Source: Flaccisagitta enflata
Lineage: Eukaryota > Chaetognatha > Sagittoidea > Aphragmophora
Direction of reading: 5' to 3'
DNA length: 64,000 bases
Assembly (NCBI GenBank): GCA_965153355.1
Contig: OZ231126.1
Span: 95,418,001-95,482,000, forward strand
In this document: positions 43,360 through 57,074 of the stretch, piece after piece
Layout: every line of letters begins with the position of its first letter
Numbering within the stretch: the first letter of the stretch is position 1
Made by a program: the position numbers and the translations under genes
The notes under the pieces: generated by a model
What the model was told of the DNA's origin: nothing
Database searches by the model: none
Seen by the model: only the letters and a program-made list of their open reading frames with translations

Positions 43360-46300
43360 TATCTGTCTGTCTCCATCTCTATCTTTATTTTCTGTCTCCA
43401 TCTCGATCTTTATTTTCTGTCTGTCTCCATATAGACATGGAGACGGACAGAAAATAAAGAAAGAGATGGAGACAGACAGAAAATGGGGTAAGAGCTGGAG
43501 ACAAACAAAAAATGAGGACAAAGTGGAGACAGACAGAAAATAAACAAAAAGATGGAGACAAACCAATAATGGGAATAAAAAGGAGATAGGTAACCTGGAG
43601 CTAACTCCTCTGCCTTAGATATAAGAATAAGTGTGATTTTTTAAAATTGAGCCAAAAAGAAAATGTTATCAAACCAAGACCCTCATACCCAGGGTCACAT
43701 CCTCCACCCTTCACCCCAAGATCCTTAACCCTGGTGCACTTCAAAGCCAGTCCCCTAAGGAGATTATCCTCCAACACTGCAACTGAGCCACCTCAAAACT
43801 TTTGCCATAACATGGGTGTGTTCTAATAAAGTGAAGAACAGTAACAAGAGGGGCTAGCGGGGTAGATTCATGTGTTCACGCTATTTTACTTGTCACCCCT
43901 GGATGATCTCTGATTTACTCCTAAGAAGCCCTATATGTATATATAAGTATATTACAAGGGGCCTACAGTCAAATTGAGGTGTTGATCTGGGGAAAGAACA
44001 AAACAGTCTTGAATGGCTAGGCTTTGGAGGGTGAAATGTGCTGGGTTTTTAGAGTGTCTCTTGAGGCAAAGAGCCTTGATATCTAGTGACTCAACCCTAA
44101 GCCTCCAAGACCCTCAACCCCAGTGTACCTTAGAACCAGTGCCTTCACTTAATATTTCTTAACTGTCTCTTTACTAACCATTGCTTCTAGCCAATCTGCC
44201 GTTTTTGGTCTGTCTCCATCTATCTTTATTTTCTGTTAGTCTCCATCTCTATATGGGGACAGACAAAAAATGAGGATTAGGATGGAGACAGACAGAAAAT
44301 AAAGATTGAGATGGAGACAGCCAGAAAATAAAGATAAAGATGGAGATAGACAGATAATAAGGATAAAGATTGAGACAGATAGAAAACGAGGATAGAGCTG
44401 GAGACAAACAAAAAATGTGGAAAAAGTGGAGACAGACAGAAAATAAGAAAAAGATGGATACAGACCAATAATGGGGGATAAAAAGGAGAGAGGCAAGCTG
44501 GAATTAACTCCTCTGCCTTAGATACTGGAATGAGTTGAGCCAAAAAGAAAATGTTATCAAACCAAGACCCTCACACCCAGGGTCACATCCTCCACCTCTA
44601 ACCCCAGTGCACTGCAAAGTCAGTCTCCTGAGGAGATTACCATCCAAGACAGCAACTGAGCCACCTCAAAAATGTTGCCATCACATGGGTGTGTTCTGAT
44701 AAAGTGAAGAACAGCAACAAGAGGGGCTAGCGGGGTAGAAACATATGTTAAAGCTATTTTACTTGTCACCCCAGGATGATCTCTGATTTACTCCTAAGAA
44801 GCCCTATATGTATATATAAGTACATTATAAGAGGCCTACAGTCAAATTGAGGTGTCGATCTGGGGAAAGACCAAAACAGGCTTAACATGCAAGTCAACCC
44901 CGCTAGCCCCTCTTGTCACTTGTTTCTCCTTTAGTAGAATGCACCTAAGTGCTGAGAAAATTTGTTGGGTGACTCAATTGGTGTTTTGGGTCAACACCCA
45001 TGTCAGTTGCTGGGCTCATCTTGCGATGTCTTGAATGGCTAAGCTTTGGAGGGTGAAATGTGCTGGGTTTTTAGAGTGTCTCTTTGAGGCAAAGAGCCTT
45101 GATATCTAGTGACTCAACCCTAAGCCGCCAAGACCCTCAGCCCCAGTGCACCTTAGAACCTGTACCTTCACTTAATGTTTTTTAATTGTCTCTTTACTAA
45201 CTATTGCTTCTAGCCAATCTGCTATGGATAGGCCCAATCAAAGTCAATGGAGTGTGCTTCAATGCTCTCAACCTCAATGTACCTTATTTTCTGTTTGTCT
45301 CTATCTCTATCCTCATTTTCTATTTGTCTCAATCTTTATCCTTATTATCTGTCTGTCTCCATCTCTATCTTTATTTTCTGGCTGTCTCCATCTCAATCTT
45401 TATTTTCTGTCTGTCTCCATCCTAATCCTCATTTTTTGTCTGTCCCCATATAGAGATGGAGACTGACAGAAAATAAAGATAGATGGAGACAGACCAAAAA
45501 CGAGGATAGAGCCGGAGACAAACAAAAAATGAGAAAAAAGTGGAGACAGACAGAAAATAAGAAAAAGATGGATACAGACCAATAATGGGGGATAAAAAGG
45601 AGAGAGGCAAGCTGGAATTAACTCCTCTGCCTTAGATACTGGAATGTGTGTGAATTTTGAAAGTTGAGCCAAAAAGAAAATGTTATCAAACCAAGACCCT
45701 CATACCCAGGGTCACATCCTCCACCTCTAACCCCAGTGCACTGCAAAGTCAGTCTCCTGAGGAGATGACCATCCAAGACAGCAACTGAGCCACCTCAAAA
45801 ATGTTGCCATAACATGGGTGTGTTCTGATAAAGTGAAGAACAGCAACAAGAGGGGCTAGCGGGGTAGAAACATATGTTAAAGCTATTTTACTTGTCACCC
45901 CAGGATGATCTCTGATTTACTCCTAAGAAGCCCTATATGTATATATAAGTACATTATAAGAGGCCTACAGTCAAATTGAGGTGTTGATCTGGGGAAAGAC
46001 CAAAACAGGCTTAACATGCAAGTCAACCCCGCTAGCCCCTCTTGTCACTTGTTTCTCCTTTAGTAGAATGCACCTAAGTGCTGAGAAAATTTGTTGGGTG
46101 ACTCAATTGGTGTTTTGGGTCAACACCCATGTCAGTTGCTGGGCTCATCTTGCGATGTCTTGAATGGCTAAGCTTTGGAGGGTGAAATGTGCTGGGTTTT
46201 TAGAGTGTCTCTTTGAGGCAAAGAGCCTTGATATCTAGTGACTCAACCCTAAGCCTCCAAGACCCTCAACCCCAGTGCACCTTAGAACCTGTACCTTCAC

Positions 46301-49300
46301 TTAATGTTTTTTAACTGTCTCTTTACTAACTATTGCTTCTAGCCAATCTGCTATGGATAGGCCCAATCAAAGTCAATGGAGTGTGCTTCAATGCTCTCAA
46401 CCTCAATGTACCTTATTTTCTGTTTGTCTCTATCTCTATCCTCATTTTCTATTTGTCTCAATCTTTATCCTTATTATCTGTCTGTCTCCATCTCTATCTT
46501 TATTTTCTGGCTGTCTCCATCTCAATCTTTATTTTCTGTCTGTCTCCATCCTAATCCTCATTTTTTGTCTGTCCCCATATAGAGATGGAGACTGACAGAA
46601 AATAAAGATAGATGGAGACAGACCAAAAACGAGGATAGAGCTGGAGACAAACAAAAAATGAGAAAAAGTGGAGACAGACAGAAAATAAGAAAAAGATGGA
46701 TACAGACCAATAATGGGGGATAAAAAGGAGAGAGGCAAGCTGGAATTAACTCCTCTGCCTTAGATACTGGAATGAGTGTGTGAAAGTTGAGCCAAAAAGA
46801 AAATGTTATCAAACCAAGACCCTCATACCCAGGGTCACATCCTCCACCTCTAACCCCAGTGCACTGCAAAGTCAGTCTCCTGAGGAGATTACCATCCAAG
46901 ACAGCAACTGAGCCACCTCAAAAATGTTGCCATAACATGGGTGTGTTCTGATAAAGTGAAGAACAGCAACAAGAGGGGCTAGCGGGGTAGAAACATATGT
47001 TAAAGCTATTTTACTTGTCACCCCAGGATGATCTCTGATTTACTCCTAAGAAGCCCTATATGTATATATAAGTACATTATAAGAGGCCTACAGTCAAATT
47101 GAGGTGTTGATCTGGGGAAAGACCAAAACAGGCTTAACATGCAAGTCAACCCCGCTAGCCCCTCTTGTCACTTGTTTCTCCTTTAGTAGAATGCACCTAA
47201 GTGCTGAGAAAATTTGTTGGGTGACTCAATTGGTGTTTTGGGTCAACACCCATGTCAGTTGCTGGGCTCATCTTGCGATGTCTTGAATGGCTAAGCTTTG
47301 GAGGGTGAAATGTGCTGGGTTTTTAGAGTGTCTCTTTGAGGCAAAGAGCCTTGATATCTAGTGACTCAACCCTAAGCCTCCAAGACCCTCAACCCCAGTG
47401 CACCTTAGAACCTGTACCTTCACTTAATGTTTTTTAACTGTCTCTTTACTAACTATTGCTTCTAGCCAATCTGCTATGGATAGGCCCAATCAAAGTCAAT
47501 GGAGTGTGCTTCAATGCTCTCAACCTCAATGTACCTTATTTTCTGTTTGTCTCTATCTCTATCCTCATTTTCTATTTGTCTCAATCTTTATCCTTATTAT
47601 CTGTCTGTCTCCATCTCTATCTTTATTTTCTGGCTGTCTCCATCTCAATCTTTATTTTCTGTCTGTCTCCATCCTAATCCTCATTTTTTGTCTGTCCCCA
47701 TATAGAGATGGAGACTGACAGAAAATAAAGATAGATGGAGACAGACCAAAAACGAGGATAGAGCTGGAGACAAACAAAAAATGAGAAAAAAGTGGAGACA
47801 GACAGAAAATAAGAAAAAGATGGATACAGACCAATAATGGGGGATAAAAAGGAGAGAGGCAAGCTGGAATTAACTCCTCTGCCTTAGATACTGGAATGAG
47901 TGTGAATTTTGAAAGTTGAGCCAAAAAGAAAATGTTATCAAACCAAGACCCTCATACCCAGGGTCACATCCTCCACCTCTAACCCCAGTGCACTGCAAAG
48001 TCAGTCTCCTGAGGAGATTACCATCCAAGACAGCAACTGAGCCACCTCAAAAATGTTGCCATAACATGGGTGTGTTCTGATAAAGTGAAGAACAGCAACA
48101 AGAGGGGCTAGCGGGGTAGAAACATATGTTAAAGCTATTTTACTTGTCACCCCAGGATGATCTCTGATTTACTCCTAAGAAGCCCTATATGTATATATAA
48201 GTACATTATAAGAGGCCTACAGTCAAATTGAGGTGTTGATCTGGGGAAAGACCAAAACAGGCTTAACATGCAAGTCAACCCCGCTAGCCCCTCTTGTCAC
48301 TTGTTTCTCCTTTAGTAGAATGCACCTAAGTGCTGAGAAAATTTGTTGGGTGACTCAATTGGTGTTTTGGGTCAACACCCATGTCAGTTGCTGGGCTCAT
48401 CTTGCGATGTCTTGAATGGCTAAGCTTTGGAGGGTGAAATGTGCTGGGTTTTTAGAGTGTCTCTTTGAGGCAAAGAGCCTTGATATCTAGTGACTCAACC
48501 CTAAGCCTCCAAGACCCTCAACCCAAGTGCACCTTAGAACCTGTACCTTCACTTAATGTTTTTTAAGTGTCTCTTTACTAACTATTGCTTCTAGCCAATC
48601 TGCTATGGATAGGCCCAATCAAAGTCAATGGAGTGTGCTTCAATGCTCTCAACCTCAATGTACCTTATTTTCTGTTTGTCTCTATCTCTATCCTCATTTT
48701 CTATTTGTCTCAATCTTTATCCTTATTATCTGTCTGTCTCCATCTCTATCTTTATTTTCTGGCTGTCTCCATCTCAATCTTTATTTTCTGTCTGTCTCCA
48801 TCCTAATCCTCATTTTTTGTCTGTCCCCATATAGAGATGGAGACTGACAGAAAATAAAGATAGATGGAGACAGACCAAAAACGAGGATAGAGCCGGAGAC
48901 AAACAAAAAATGAGAAAAAAGTGGAGACAGACAGAAAATAAGAAAAAGATGGATACAGACCAATAATGGGGGATAAAAAGGAGAGAGGCAAGCTGGAATT
49001 AACTCCTCTGCCTTAGATACTGGAATGTGTGTGAATTTTGAAAGTTGAGCCAAAAAGAAAATGTTATCAAACCAAGACCCTCATACCCAGGGTCACATCC
49101 TCCACCTCTAACCCTAGTGCACTGCAAAGTCAGTCTCCTGAGGAGATTACCATCCAAGACAGCAACTGAGCCACCTCAAAAATGTTGCCATAACATGGGT
49201 GTGTTCTGATAAAGTGAAGAACAGCAACAAGAGGGGCTAGCGGGGTAGAAACATATGTTAAAGCTATTTTACTTGTCACCCCAGGATGATCTATGATTTA

Positions 49301-51225
49301 CTCCTAAGAAGCCCTATATGTATAAATAAGTACATTACAAGAGGCCTACAGTCAAATTGAGGTGTTGATCTGGGGAAAGACCAAAACAGGCTTAACATGC
49401 AAGTCAACCCCGCTAGCCCCTCTTGTCACTTGTTTCTCCTTTAGTAGAATGCACCTAAGTGCTGAGAAAATTTGTTGAATGACTCAATTGGTATTTTGGG
49501 TCAACACCCATGTCAGTTGCTGGGCTCATCTTGCGATGTCTTGAATGGCTAGGCTTTGGAGGGTGAAATGTGCTGGGTTTTTAGAGTGTCTCTTTGAGGC
49601 AAAAAGCCTTGATACCTAGTGACTCAACCCTCAGCCTCCAAGACCCTCAACCCCAGTGCACCTTAGAACCTGTACCTTGACTTAACATTTTTTAACTGTC
49701 TCTTTACTAACTATTGCTTCTAGCCAATCTGCTATGGATAGCCCCAATCAAAGTCAATGGAGTGTGCTTCAATGCTCTCAACCTTATTTTCTGTCTGTCT
49801 CTATCTCTATCCTCATTTTCTATTTGTCTCAATCTTTATCCTTATTAACTGTCTGTCTCCATCTCTATCTTTATTTTCTGTTTGTCTCCATCTCAATCTT
49901 TATTTTCTGTATGTCTCCATCCTAATCCTCATTTTTTGTCTGTCCCCATAAAGAGATGGAGACTGACAGAAAATAAAGATAGAGATGGAGACAGACCAAA
50001 AACGAGGATAGAGCTGGAGACAAACAAAAAATGAGGAAAAAGTGGAGACAGACAGAAAATAAGAAAAAGATGGATACAGACCGATATTGGGGATAAAAAG
50101 GAGAGAGGCACGCTGGAACTAACTCCTCTGCCTTAGATACTGGAATGAGTGTGAATTTTGAAAGTTGAGCCAAAAAGAAAATGTTATCAAACCAAGACCC
50201 TCATACCCAGGGTCACATCCTCCACCCCTAACCCCAGTGCACTGCAAAGTCAGTCTCCTGAGGAGATTACCATCCAAGACAGCAACTGAGCCACCTCAAA
50301 AATGTTGCCATAACATGGGCGTGTTCTGATAAAGTGAAGAACAGTAACAAGAGGGGCTAGCGGGGTAGAAACATATGTTAAAGCTATTTTACTTGTCACC
50401 CCAGGATGATCTCTGATTTACTCCTAAGAAGCCCTATATGTATATATAAGTACATTACAAGAGGCCTACAGTCAAATTGAGGTGTTGATCTGGGGAAAGA
50501 CCAAAACAGGCTTAACATGCAAGTCAACCCCGCTAGCCCCTCTTGTTACTTGTTTCTCCTTTAGTAGAATGCACCTAAGTGCTGAGAAAATTTGTTGGGT
50601 GACTCAATTGGTGTTTTGGGTCAACACCCATGTCAGTTGCTGGGCTCATCTTGCGATGTCTTGAATGGCTCAGCTTTGGATGGTGAAATGTGCTGGGTTT
50701 TTAGAGTGTCTCTTTGAGGCAAAGAGCCTTGATATCTAGTGACTCAACCCTAAGCCTCCAAGACCCTCAACCCCAGTGCACCTTAGAACCTGCACCTTTA
50801 CTAAATGTTTTTTAACTGTCTCTTTACTAACTATTACTTCTAGCCAATCTGCTAAAGATAGGCCCAATCAAGGTCAATGGAGTGTGCTTCAATGCTTTCA
50901 ACCTCAAAGTACCTTATTTTCTGTCTGTCTCTATCTCTATCCTCATTTTCTATCTGTCTCAATCTTTATCCTTATAATCTATCTCCATCTCTATCGTTAT
51001 TTTCTGGCTGTCTCCATCTCAATCTTGATTTTCTGTCTGTCTCCATCCTAATCCTCATTTTTTGTCTGTCACAATATAGAGATGGAGACTGACAGAAAAT
51101 AAAGATAAAGATGGAGACAGACCAAAAACGAGGATAGAGCTGGAGACAAACAAAAAATGAGGAAAAAGTAGAGACAGACAGATACTGGGGCTAAAGATGC
51201 AGCCAGATATAGAAAATTACCCCCC
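43360..51225. repeat. ~1.13-kb satellite, seven tandem copies
   Basis: GGGGCTAGCGGGGTAG recurs at about 43855, 44727, 45856, 46979, 48107, 49237 and 50357, giving intervals of 872, 1129, 1123, 1128, 1130 and 1120. Copies 3-5 are almost identical over hundreds of bases; the first is shorter and the last more diverged. Each unit holds two inverted-repeat systems: ACAAGAGGGGCTAGCGGGGT against its exact complement about 170 bp on, and a ~350-bp hairpin made of CTGTCTCCATC/GATGGAGACAG-type units. The 60-90-codon frames repeat at the same interval and look like chance frames. Confidence 0.97.
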
Positions 51226-51559
51226 TGTCTTTGTTTGGAATAAGTGTGAATTTAGCAATTTGAGTCAAAGAGAAAATGATATCTAACCAAGACCCTCAAC
51301 CCCAGGATCAGATCCTCTACCCTCGACCTCAAGACCCTTAACCCCAGTGTAAATCAGTGAGTAAATTTTTTTGGTGTCACAAGATGAGTCGCCTAGAAAA
51401 TGTACTTTTTTTGTGTTTTGTGCCAGAAAAAAAATCTATCGAGAATGGTTGCTGTTCAGAAACACATGAAAGATGAATGATTCTCCATGTAATCCAATGG
51501 GAGACGCATTCCGTCTCAAATCTGTCTCAAAAAGTCTCCGGCTAACAAAGAAAATAAAG
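51226..51559. other. Diverged satellite edge and unassigned sequence
   Basis: CCAAGACCCTCAACCCCAGG at 51290 shows a decayed partial unit. Nothing else was recognised. Confidence 0.5.
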
Positions 51560-51697
51560 GCTATAGATTTTCTAATTAGAAAATAGGAACATGTTAAGAA
51601 CGCTTGAGCCTCAAAAAGAGGCTGAAAATAAGAATGCTGAGGCTGACTTTAAAAATCCATGTTCTTATAAAATGAAAAGCGTGTATCGTGGTGGACG
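51560..51697 (-). repeat. Right inverted flank of the 9-kb satellite region
   Basis: GAGGCTGACTTTAAAAATCC, then GTTCTTATAAAATGAAAAGC and GTGTATCG. Imperfect inverse of 42371-42520. Confidence 0.5.
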
Positions 51698-51770
51698 GTT
51701 GGGCAGGGAAGTACAACCCTCATCCACACCCAGACTCCCCCTCAACATCCCCGCTCCACACACACAAACA

Positions 51771-52050
51771 CAAACTCAGTGGACAAAACATAATTGGTAT
51801 AAACACCAGACCGTTGACTTTGATCCAACTTAGTGATTACAAACAAATTATTATATGCAACAATTAGCTATTGAAAATATAGTTGGCTGAAATAAAGCAA
51901 AATCTTGCTTGCAATAACTTGTTAGAATTACAACCCTCTGTAAGATTTCAGTTTTGTTACATAACAACCAGCGGTAATTTAAACCACCAGTAACTTGGTT
52001 CAAAGCTAAGGGTTAGATATATATAGCTATTATGTTTTGTCCACTGACTG
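51771..52050. mobile_element. Shorter relative of the 20134-20661 MITE
   Basis: CTCAGTGGACAAAACATAAT at the left and ATTATGTTTTGTCCACTGAC at the right. The same style of ends and subterminal TTTGATCCAACTTAGTGATT. The outer bases are decayed and no TA pair is kept. Confidence 0.75.
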
Positions 52051-52064
52051 CACAGACACACGCG

Positions 52065-52390
52065 GACAGATTTGAGGCCTGGAGGGATGATTTGAGGCTT
52101 GGAACGCTGATTTGAGGTCTGGAGAGTAGATATGATACCTGGAGAGCAGATTTGAGGCCTGGAGAGCTGATTAGAGGCCTGCAGAGGTGATTTGAGGCCT
52201 GGAGGGCTGGTTTGAGGGCCTAAATCAGGCCTGAAAGTGAGGATTTGAGGCCTCGATGGCCAACAGGGGGGGGACGGAAGGACGGAATGACGGAAGGACG
52301 GAAGGATGGAAGGATGGACGGATGGACGGACGTCTGGATTCCCCCCTGTGTCCTACAGGACATCGACCCTTTGGGGCCACTGCCCAAAAA
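52065..52390 (+). mobile_element. Family C hairpin element, 5'-truncated
   Basis: A ~20-bp GATTTGAGGCCTGGAGGGCT array (52065-52255), a (GGAC/GGAT)n run, then CCCCCCTGTGTCCTACAGGA and the end CCACTGCCCAAAAA. The 5' inverted end is missing; the element starts next to the MITE end at 52050. Confidence 0.75.
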
Positions 52391-52904
52391 GGAAGTGAAG
52401 GATGGAAAGATCGAGTAATAGGAAGGGGAAGGGGGAGGCGGATGAGAAGGAAGAGGAGGAAAAGGAGGGGGAGGCAGAAGAGAGGAATAAAGAAAAAGAG
52501 GGAGAGAGGGTGGTAGGAAATTGGATAATAAATTGCTCGCGTGAAATGCGCGTCCCATTCAGAAAACTATATTGTCTCTAAAATGAAGCGATTAAGGCTA
52601 AGGTTTTTCTCCCTCTCTCGATTCCATAAGCCATCCGCGTGCGGTTGAGGACACGTAGTTAATCACGAGTTGGTCGGTTCGTCGGTTGGACGGTTGGTTG
52701 GTCGGTTGGTTGGTTTGTTGGTCGATTAGTCGTTTGGTCGTTTGGTCGGTCGGTCAGCTGGTCGGTCAATCAGCTGGTATATAGGTCCATTCATCGATAC
52801 GTATTTTGTCCAGTCTGTCCGCAAGAATTAATCATAGCAGAGTAATCGTTTAAATTCTTATTCAGATATATGTGAAATGGACAATATGACGGGTCAAGAC
52901 GGGT
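52391..52904. other. Unassigned, with purine-rich and GGTTGGTC-type runs
   Basis: 52391-52520 is G/A-rich. 52670-52790 is a GGTCGGTTGGTT-type tetranucleotide run, perhaps from a decayed family A copy. No gene seen. Confidence 0.5.
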
Positions 52905-53625
<721 letters not shown>

Positions 53626-54404
53626 AAAGAATAGATCTCCTTGTTCTTCGCACGTCCAACAAATATTTCCGCAACTTTTGTTCATTTTTTGATCACTTTT
53701 CCTCCTCTTATTGGACTTACATGTTTCCACGCTGAGCATTATTCGCCTCTCGTTCTTGTCGATGTCTAGTCTTTTGTCTGTTTCACTGTCTAGGCTCTAG
53801 TCTGTTTGTCTGTTACACTGTCTGGTTCTTTTGACCTTCCCCTTCTAATATGACGTTTATTCACACGAGTAGTGTTGCACAATGAGCAAAGAAAAATAAG
53901 CAAACAACGAAAAAGTGAAGATTTAGCACAGGTGACATTGTGCAAGTAAAGTGCAAGTAAAATTAAGAACTAATCAAACGATTAGGTCATGATGGTCACT
54001 TCCACAGTAATCCGGCCCGGCTGAAATTCATGATGTAACAGGCAAAAAAAAATCGTTTTTATTATGCTAATCCCTTTTTTCATGATAGAAGCTGTTGTAA
54101 CACATTACCTGGGATTCAATACCTTGCTAATATCCTTCATACTTAAAATTTTGATAGGCTATGTAGCAAAAAATAGGCCAAAATCATCCCCTTTTTATGA
54201 CACACTGATGTCACACTGAAAACCACTATGAAAACGACATCAAAAAATCATTAAACCTACCCAACTATAGATCATTTTTGTTTAATTGCAAAACATAAAG
54301 AAGAACTAAAGATTTTATGATGAGCAGTTATCATTTACTATGGAAAAATTTCACTTTTAGTTGATTTGTCTAAAAATGATGCTTTATTTGATTTTGTCAT
54401 ATAG
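53626..54404. other. Unassigned; presumed intron or intergenic
   Basis: No repeat or gene was recognised. It ends in the polypyrimidine acceptor of the next feature. Confidence 0.35.
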
Positions 54405-54530
54405 TCAGGAAAAAAGTCGAAGTCAGTCTTCAATTTTTTGAAATATTCGAGAGAAACGGGGTTTTCATTTTCTTATGTGGAAGTTGAGGATCTCCTTGGG
54501 CTGATTGGGGCCTCCAATAAAATTGATAGG
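54405..54530 (+). CDS. Internal exon of an unidentified gene
   Basis: The acceptor TTTATTTGATTTTGTCATATAG ends at 54404 (an in-frame TAG falls exactly there). The donor AGG|GTAAGTAAAT at 54531 is a textbook match. Between them are 42 codons, phase 0 at both ends: SGKKSKSVFNFLKYSRETGF, then SFSYVEVEDLLGLIGASNKI, then DR. The segment is basic, then amphipathic-helical. A 126-bp size is typical for an animal internal exon. The next same-strand, same-phase candidate is 57277-57462, which would make an intron of 2.7 kb filled with a 148-bp tandem repeat and a TA-flanked MITE. I cannot name the family. Confidence 0.5.
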
Positions 54531-54694
54531 GTAAGTAAATTTGATAATTCTCTTTCATTTGGCGCCAAGCAGAATGCTCTACGACAAATACTTTTTGCGC
54601 TATGATTTTTTAAAGATTTATTTACGAAAAATTCAAATGGGATTTTTTTCGATTTTTTTTTATTTTGTGTAAGATCAATAAAGGAGTCTATTCA

Positions 54695-55095
54695 TGTTTA
54701 CTTGAGCATGCAAATACAAAAAAAAATGTTTATGAGCACAGCTGCTCATCTGTGAGGGCGTTTTTGAGCATTTTAGCTCATTTAGCTCACTTAGCTCAGT
54801 CTGTTCTTTCTGATTTTAAATACGATAAATAAATGAATATTTTCATACTTGTTTAAGCAAGCAAATACAAAAAATATGTCAGTGAGCAGAGCTGCTCATC
54901 TGTGAGAGTGTTTTTAAGTATTCTAGCTCAATTAGTTCATTTAGCTTGCTCTTTTTCTCTGATTTGAAATAGGATAAATAAAATAATGTTTTGATTTAAG
55001 CATGCAAATACAAGAAAGTATGTCAGTAAGCAAAGCTGGTTGTCTGGTTGAATTATTTTGAATATTTTAGCTCCTCTAGCTCATTTGGCTCGGTT
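54695..55095. repeat. ~148-bp tandem repeat, three copies
   Basis: AAGCATGCAAATACAA-type starts at about 54704, 54853 and 54997, each followed by AGCTGCTCATCTGTGAG-like and TTAGCTCATTTAGCTC blocks. Confidence 0.85.
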
Positions 55096-55131
55096 CTTTT
55101 TTTCTCTGATTTTCAGTGCAATCAATACATA

Positions 55132-55898
55132 CAGGGAGTACCACGCCAAACAGGACAAAAGAAAACGATGTATCTTTGCTTCTAAAAATGGTAGCATGAT
55201 TCTGTAAACAGGTTCAAAAAGCTCTTAAAAACGATTTTTATATCTGTATTTTGCCAAAGGCTCATTAAGAATACTGAATCCCTTTGTATTGTTTAAAGCA
55301 AAGTATAGTTTTTACTTTTAGTTTTAGCTTGTTTTGTTGTATATTGACAAGCATCTTTTTATCCTACTCTCATTTCCAAACAAATGGTGCTACAATCCTG
55401 GCAATGGTCTTGAATTAAAGATATTGTGAGGTAGAATCATACCTCTGCAAAAAATGAGAAAATTGTACAATATTGGTTAGGTCCAGAGACTTTTTTGTAA
55501 GTTTCATTACAAAAAAAGTTTTATGTGCATTGATAAAAATTTCAATAACTATATTGAATGATACAATTTTGACAAAGGTCATGAGGGAATCCCAATCTTC
55601 AGTGTCCTAGCGTAACTGACAAACATTTCTGACCATTTTTTGTCATCTATATGTGAATATGACTTGAAAAATCTAAGGAAAAACCTTGAATTTGGATAGA
55701 AATTAGCATTTTTTGCTAAAAAAAGGCATTTTTTCATGGTTTTGCTGAGGATATATGTTAACCATGACTAGCAAAAGTCTGTATCATTCAAAAATCGTCT
55801 GAAGTTATCTTTTAGAAACAGTTTTCAGAAATGATTTTGCACTTTTAGAAGCAAAAATACATCGTTTTCTTTTGTCCTGTTTGATGTGATACACCCTG
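55132..55898. mobile_element. 767-bp TA-flanked MITE with ~58-bp ends
   Basis: Left CAGGGAGTACCACGCCAAAC, right complement CAGGGTGTATCACATCAAAC, then AGGACAAAAGAAAACGATGT in both. TA flanks both sides. The CAGGGTGT start matches the ends of the element at 21129-24459, so both may use one transposase. Confidence 0.85.
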
Positions 55899-56088
55899 TA
55901 CAATTGCTTTTATTTGATCTAATAAATAAAAAAAATTCCATGACTGAAGACAAAAGCAGGGTGAAAAGTGACCAATATATTCAGTTTATTCACATGATTG
56001 AACACATAGCAATTAAAAGGCGGCGAAGACAGTCAATAGACAAAAACAAATTGCAAATCAACAAACAAAACAAAAGGACAGGAGAAGC

Positions 56089-56280
56089 TCATGCAAATTG
56101 GCACAAGAACTCATTCTCAGAGATTCGATTGCAAAAAATCTTTCTGCGTCTCTCTACTAATTCTTCCCAAGTGGGACGTTTAAGTGCTCTTTGAAGTTCA
56201 GTGACAGATTCCCAGGGTCTGTAGTCGAAGAGCTTTCAAAAGACGGAATTGTAGGCGACGCGTAGATGACGGACCAATGC
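56089..56280 (-). pseudogene. LINE RT C-terminal fragment
   Basis: On the minus strand the frame reads LRVAYNSVF, then stop, then KLFDYRPWESVTELQRALKR and PTWEELVERRRKIF, ending at TGA (56089-56091). LRVAYNSVFRKL-type sequence followed by a W-ELV-RR motif is the usual region C-terminal to RT in CR1/Jockey-type LINEs. The in-frame TGA (56236-56238) sits where Arg is expected and is one C-to-T step from CGA. A TAA closes the upstream side at 56281. A plus-strand frame of 102 codons overlaps and is probably a shadow. Confidence 0.6.
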
Positions 56281-56906
<626 letters not shown>

Positions 56907-56989
56907 AGACAGAAACTGTGATAAAAACAGAGATGATGTCAACGACACAGTGTTTGTGTGTCAGATGGGGACAACGCAGAGTCTGATGT

Positions 56990-57043
56990 CGATATCATGC
57001 ATCGGTCAGACAGACAGAATGACCTGCAGATGATACAACAGAC

Positions 57044-57074
<31 letters not shown>

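Noticed and set aside
45204-51092. Recurring 60-91-codon frames every ~1.13 kb
   Set aside because: They repeat with the satellite, overlap in several frames on both strands and look like chance frames; their conservation reflects copy identity.
55886-56194. 102-codon plus-strand frame
   Set aside because: It overlaps a recognisable LINE fragment on the minus strand and the end of an MITE; probably a shadow.
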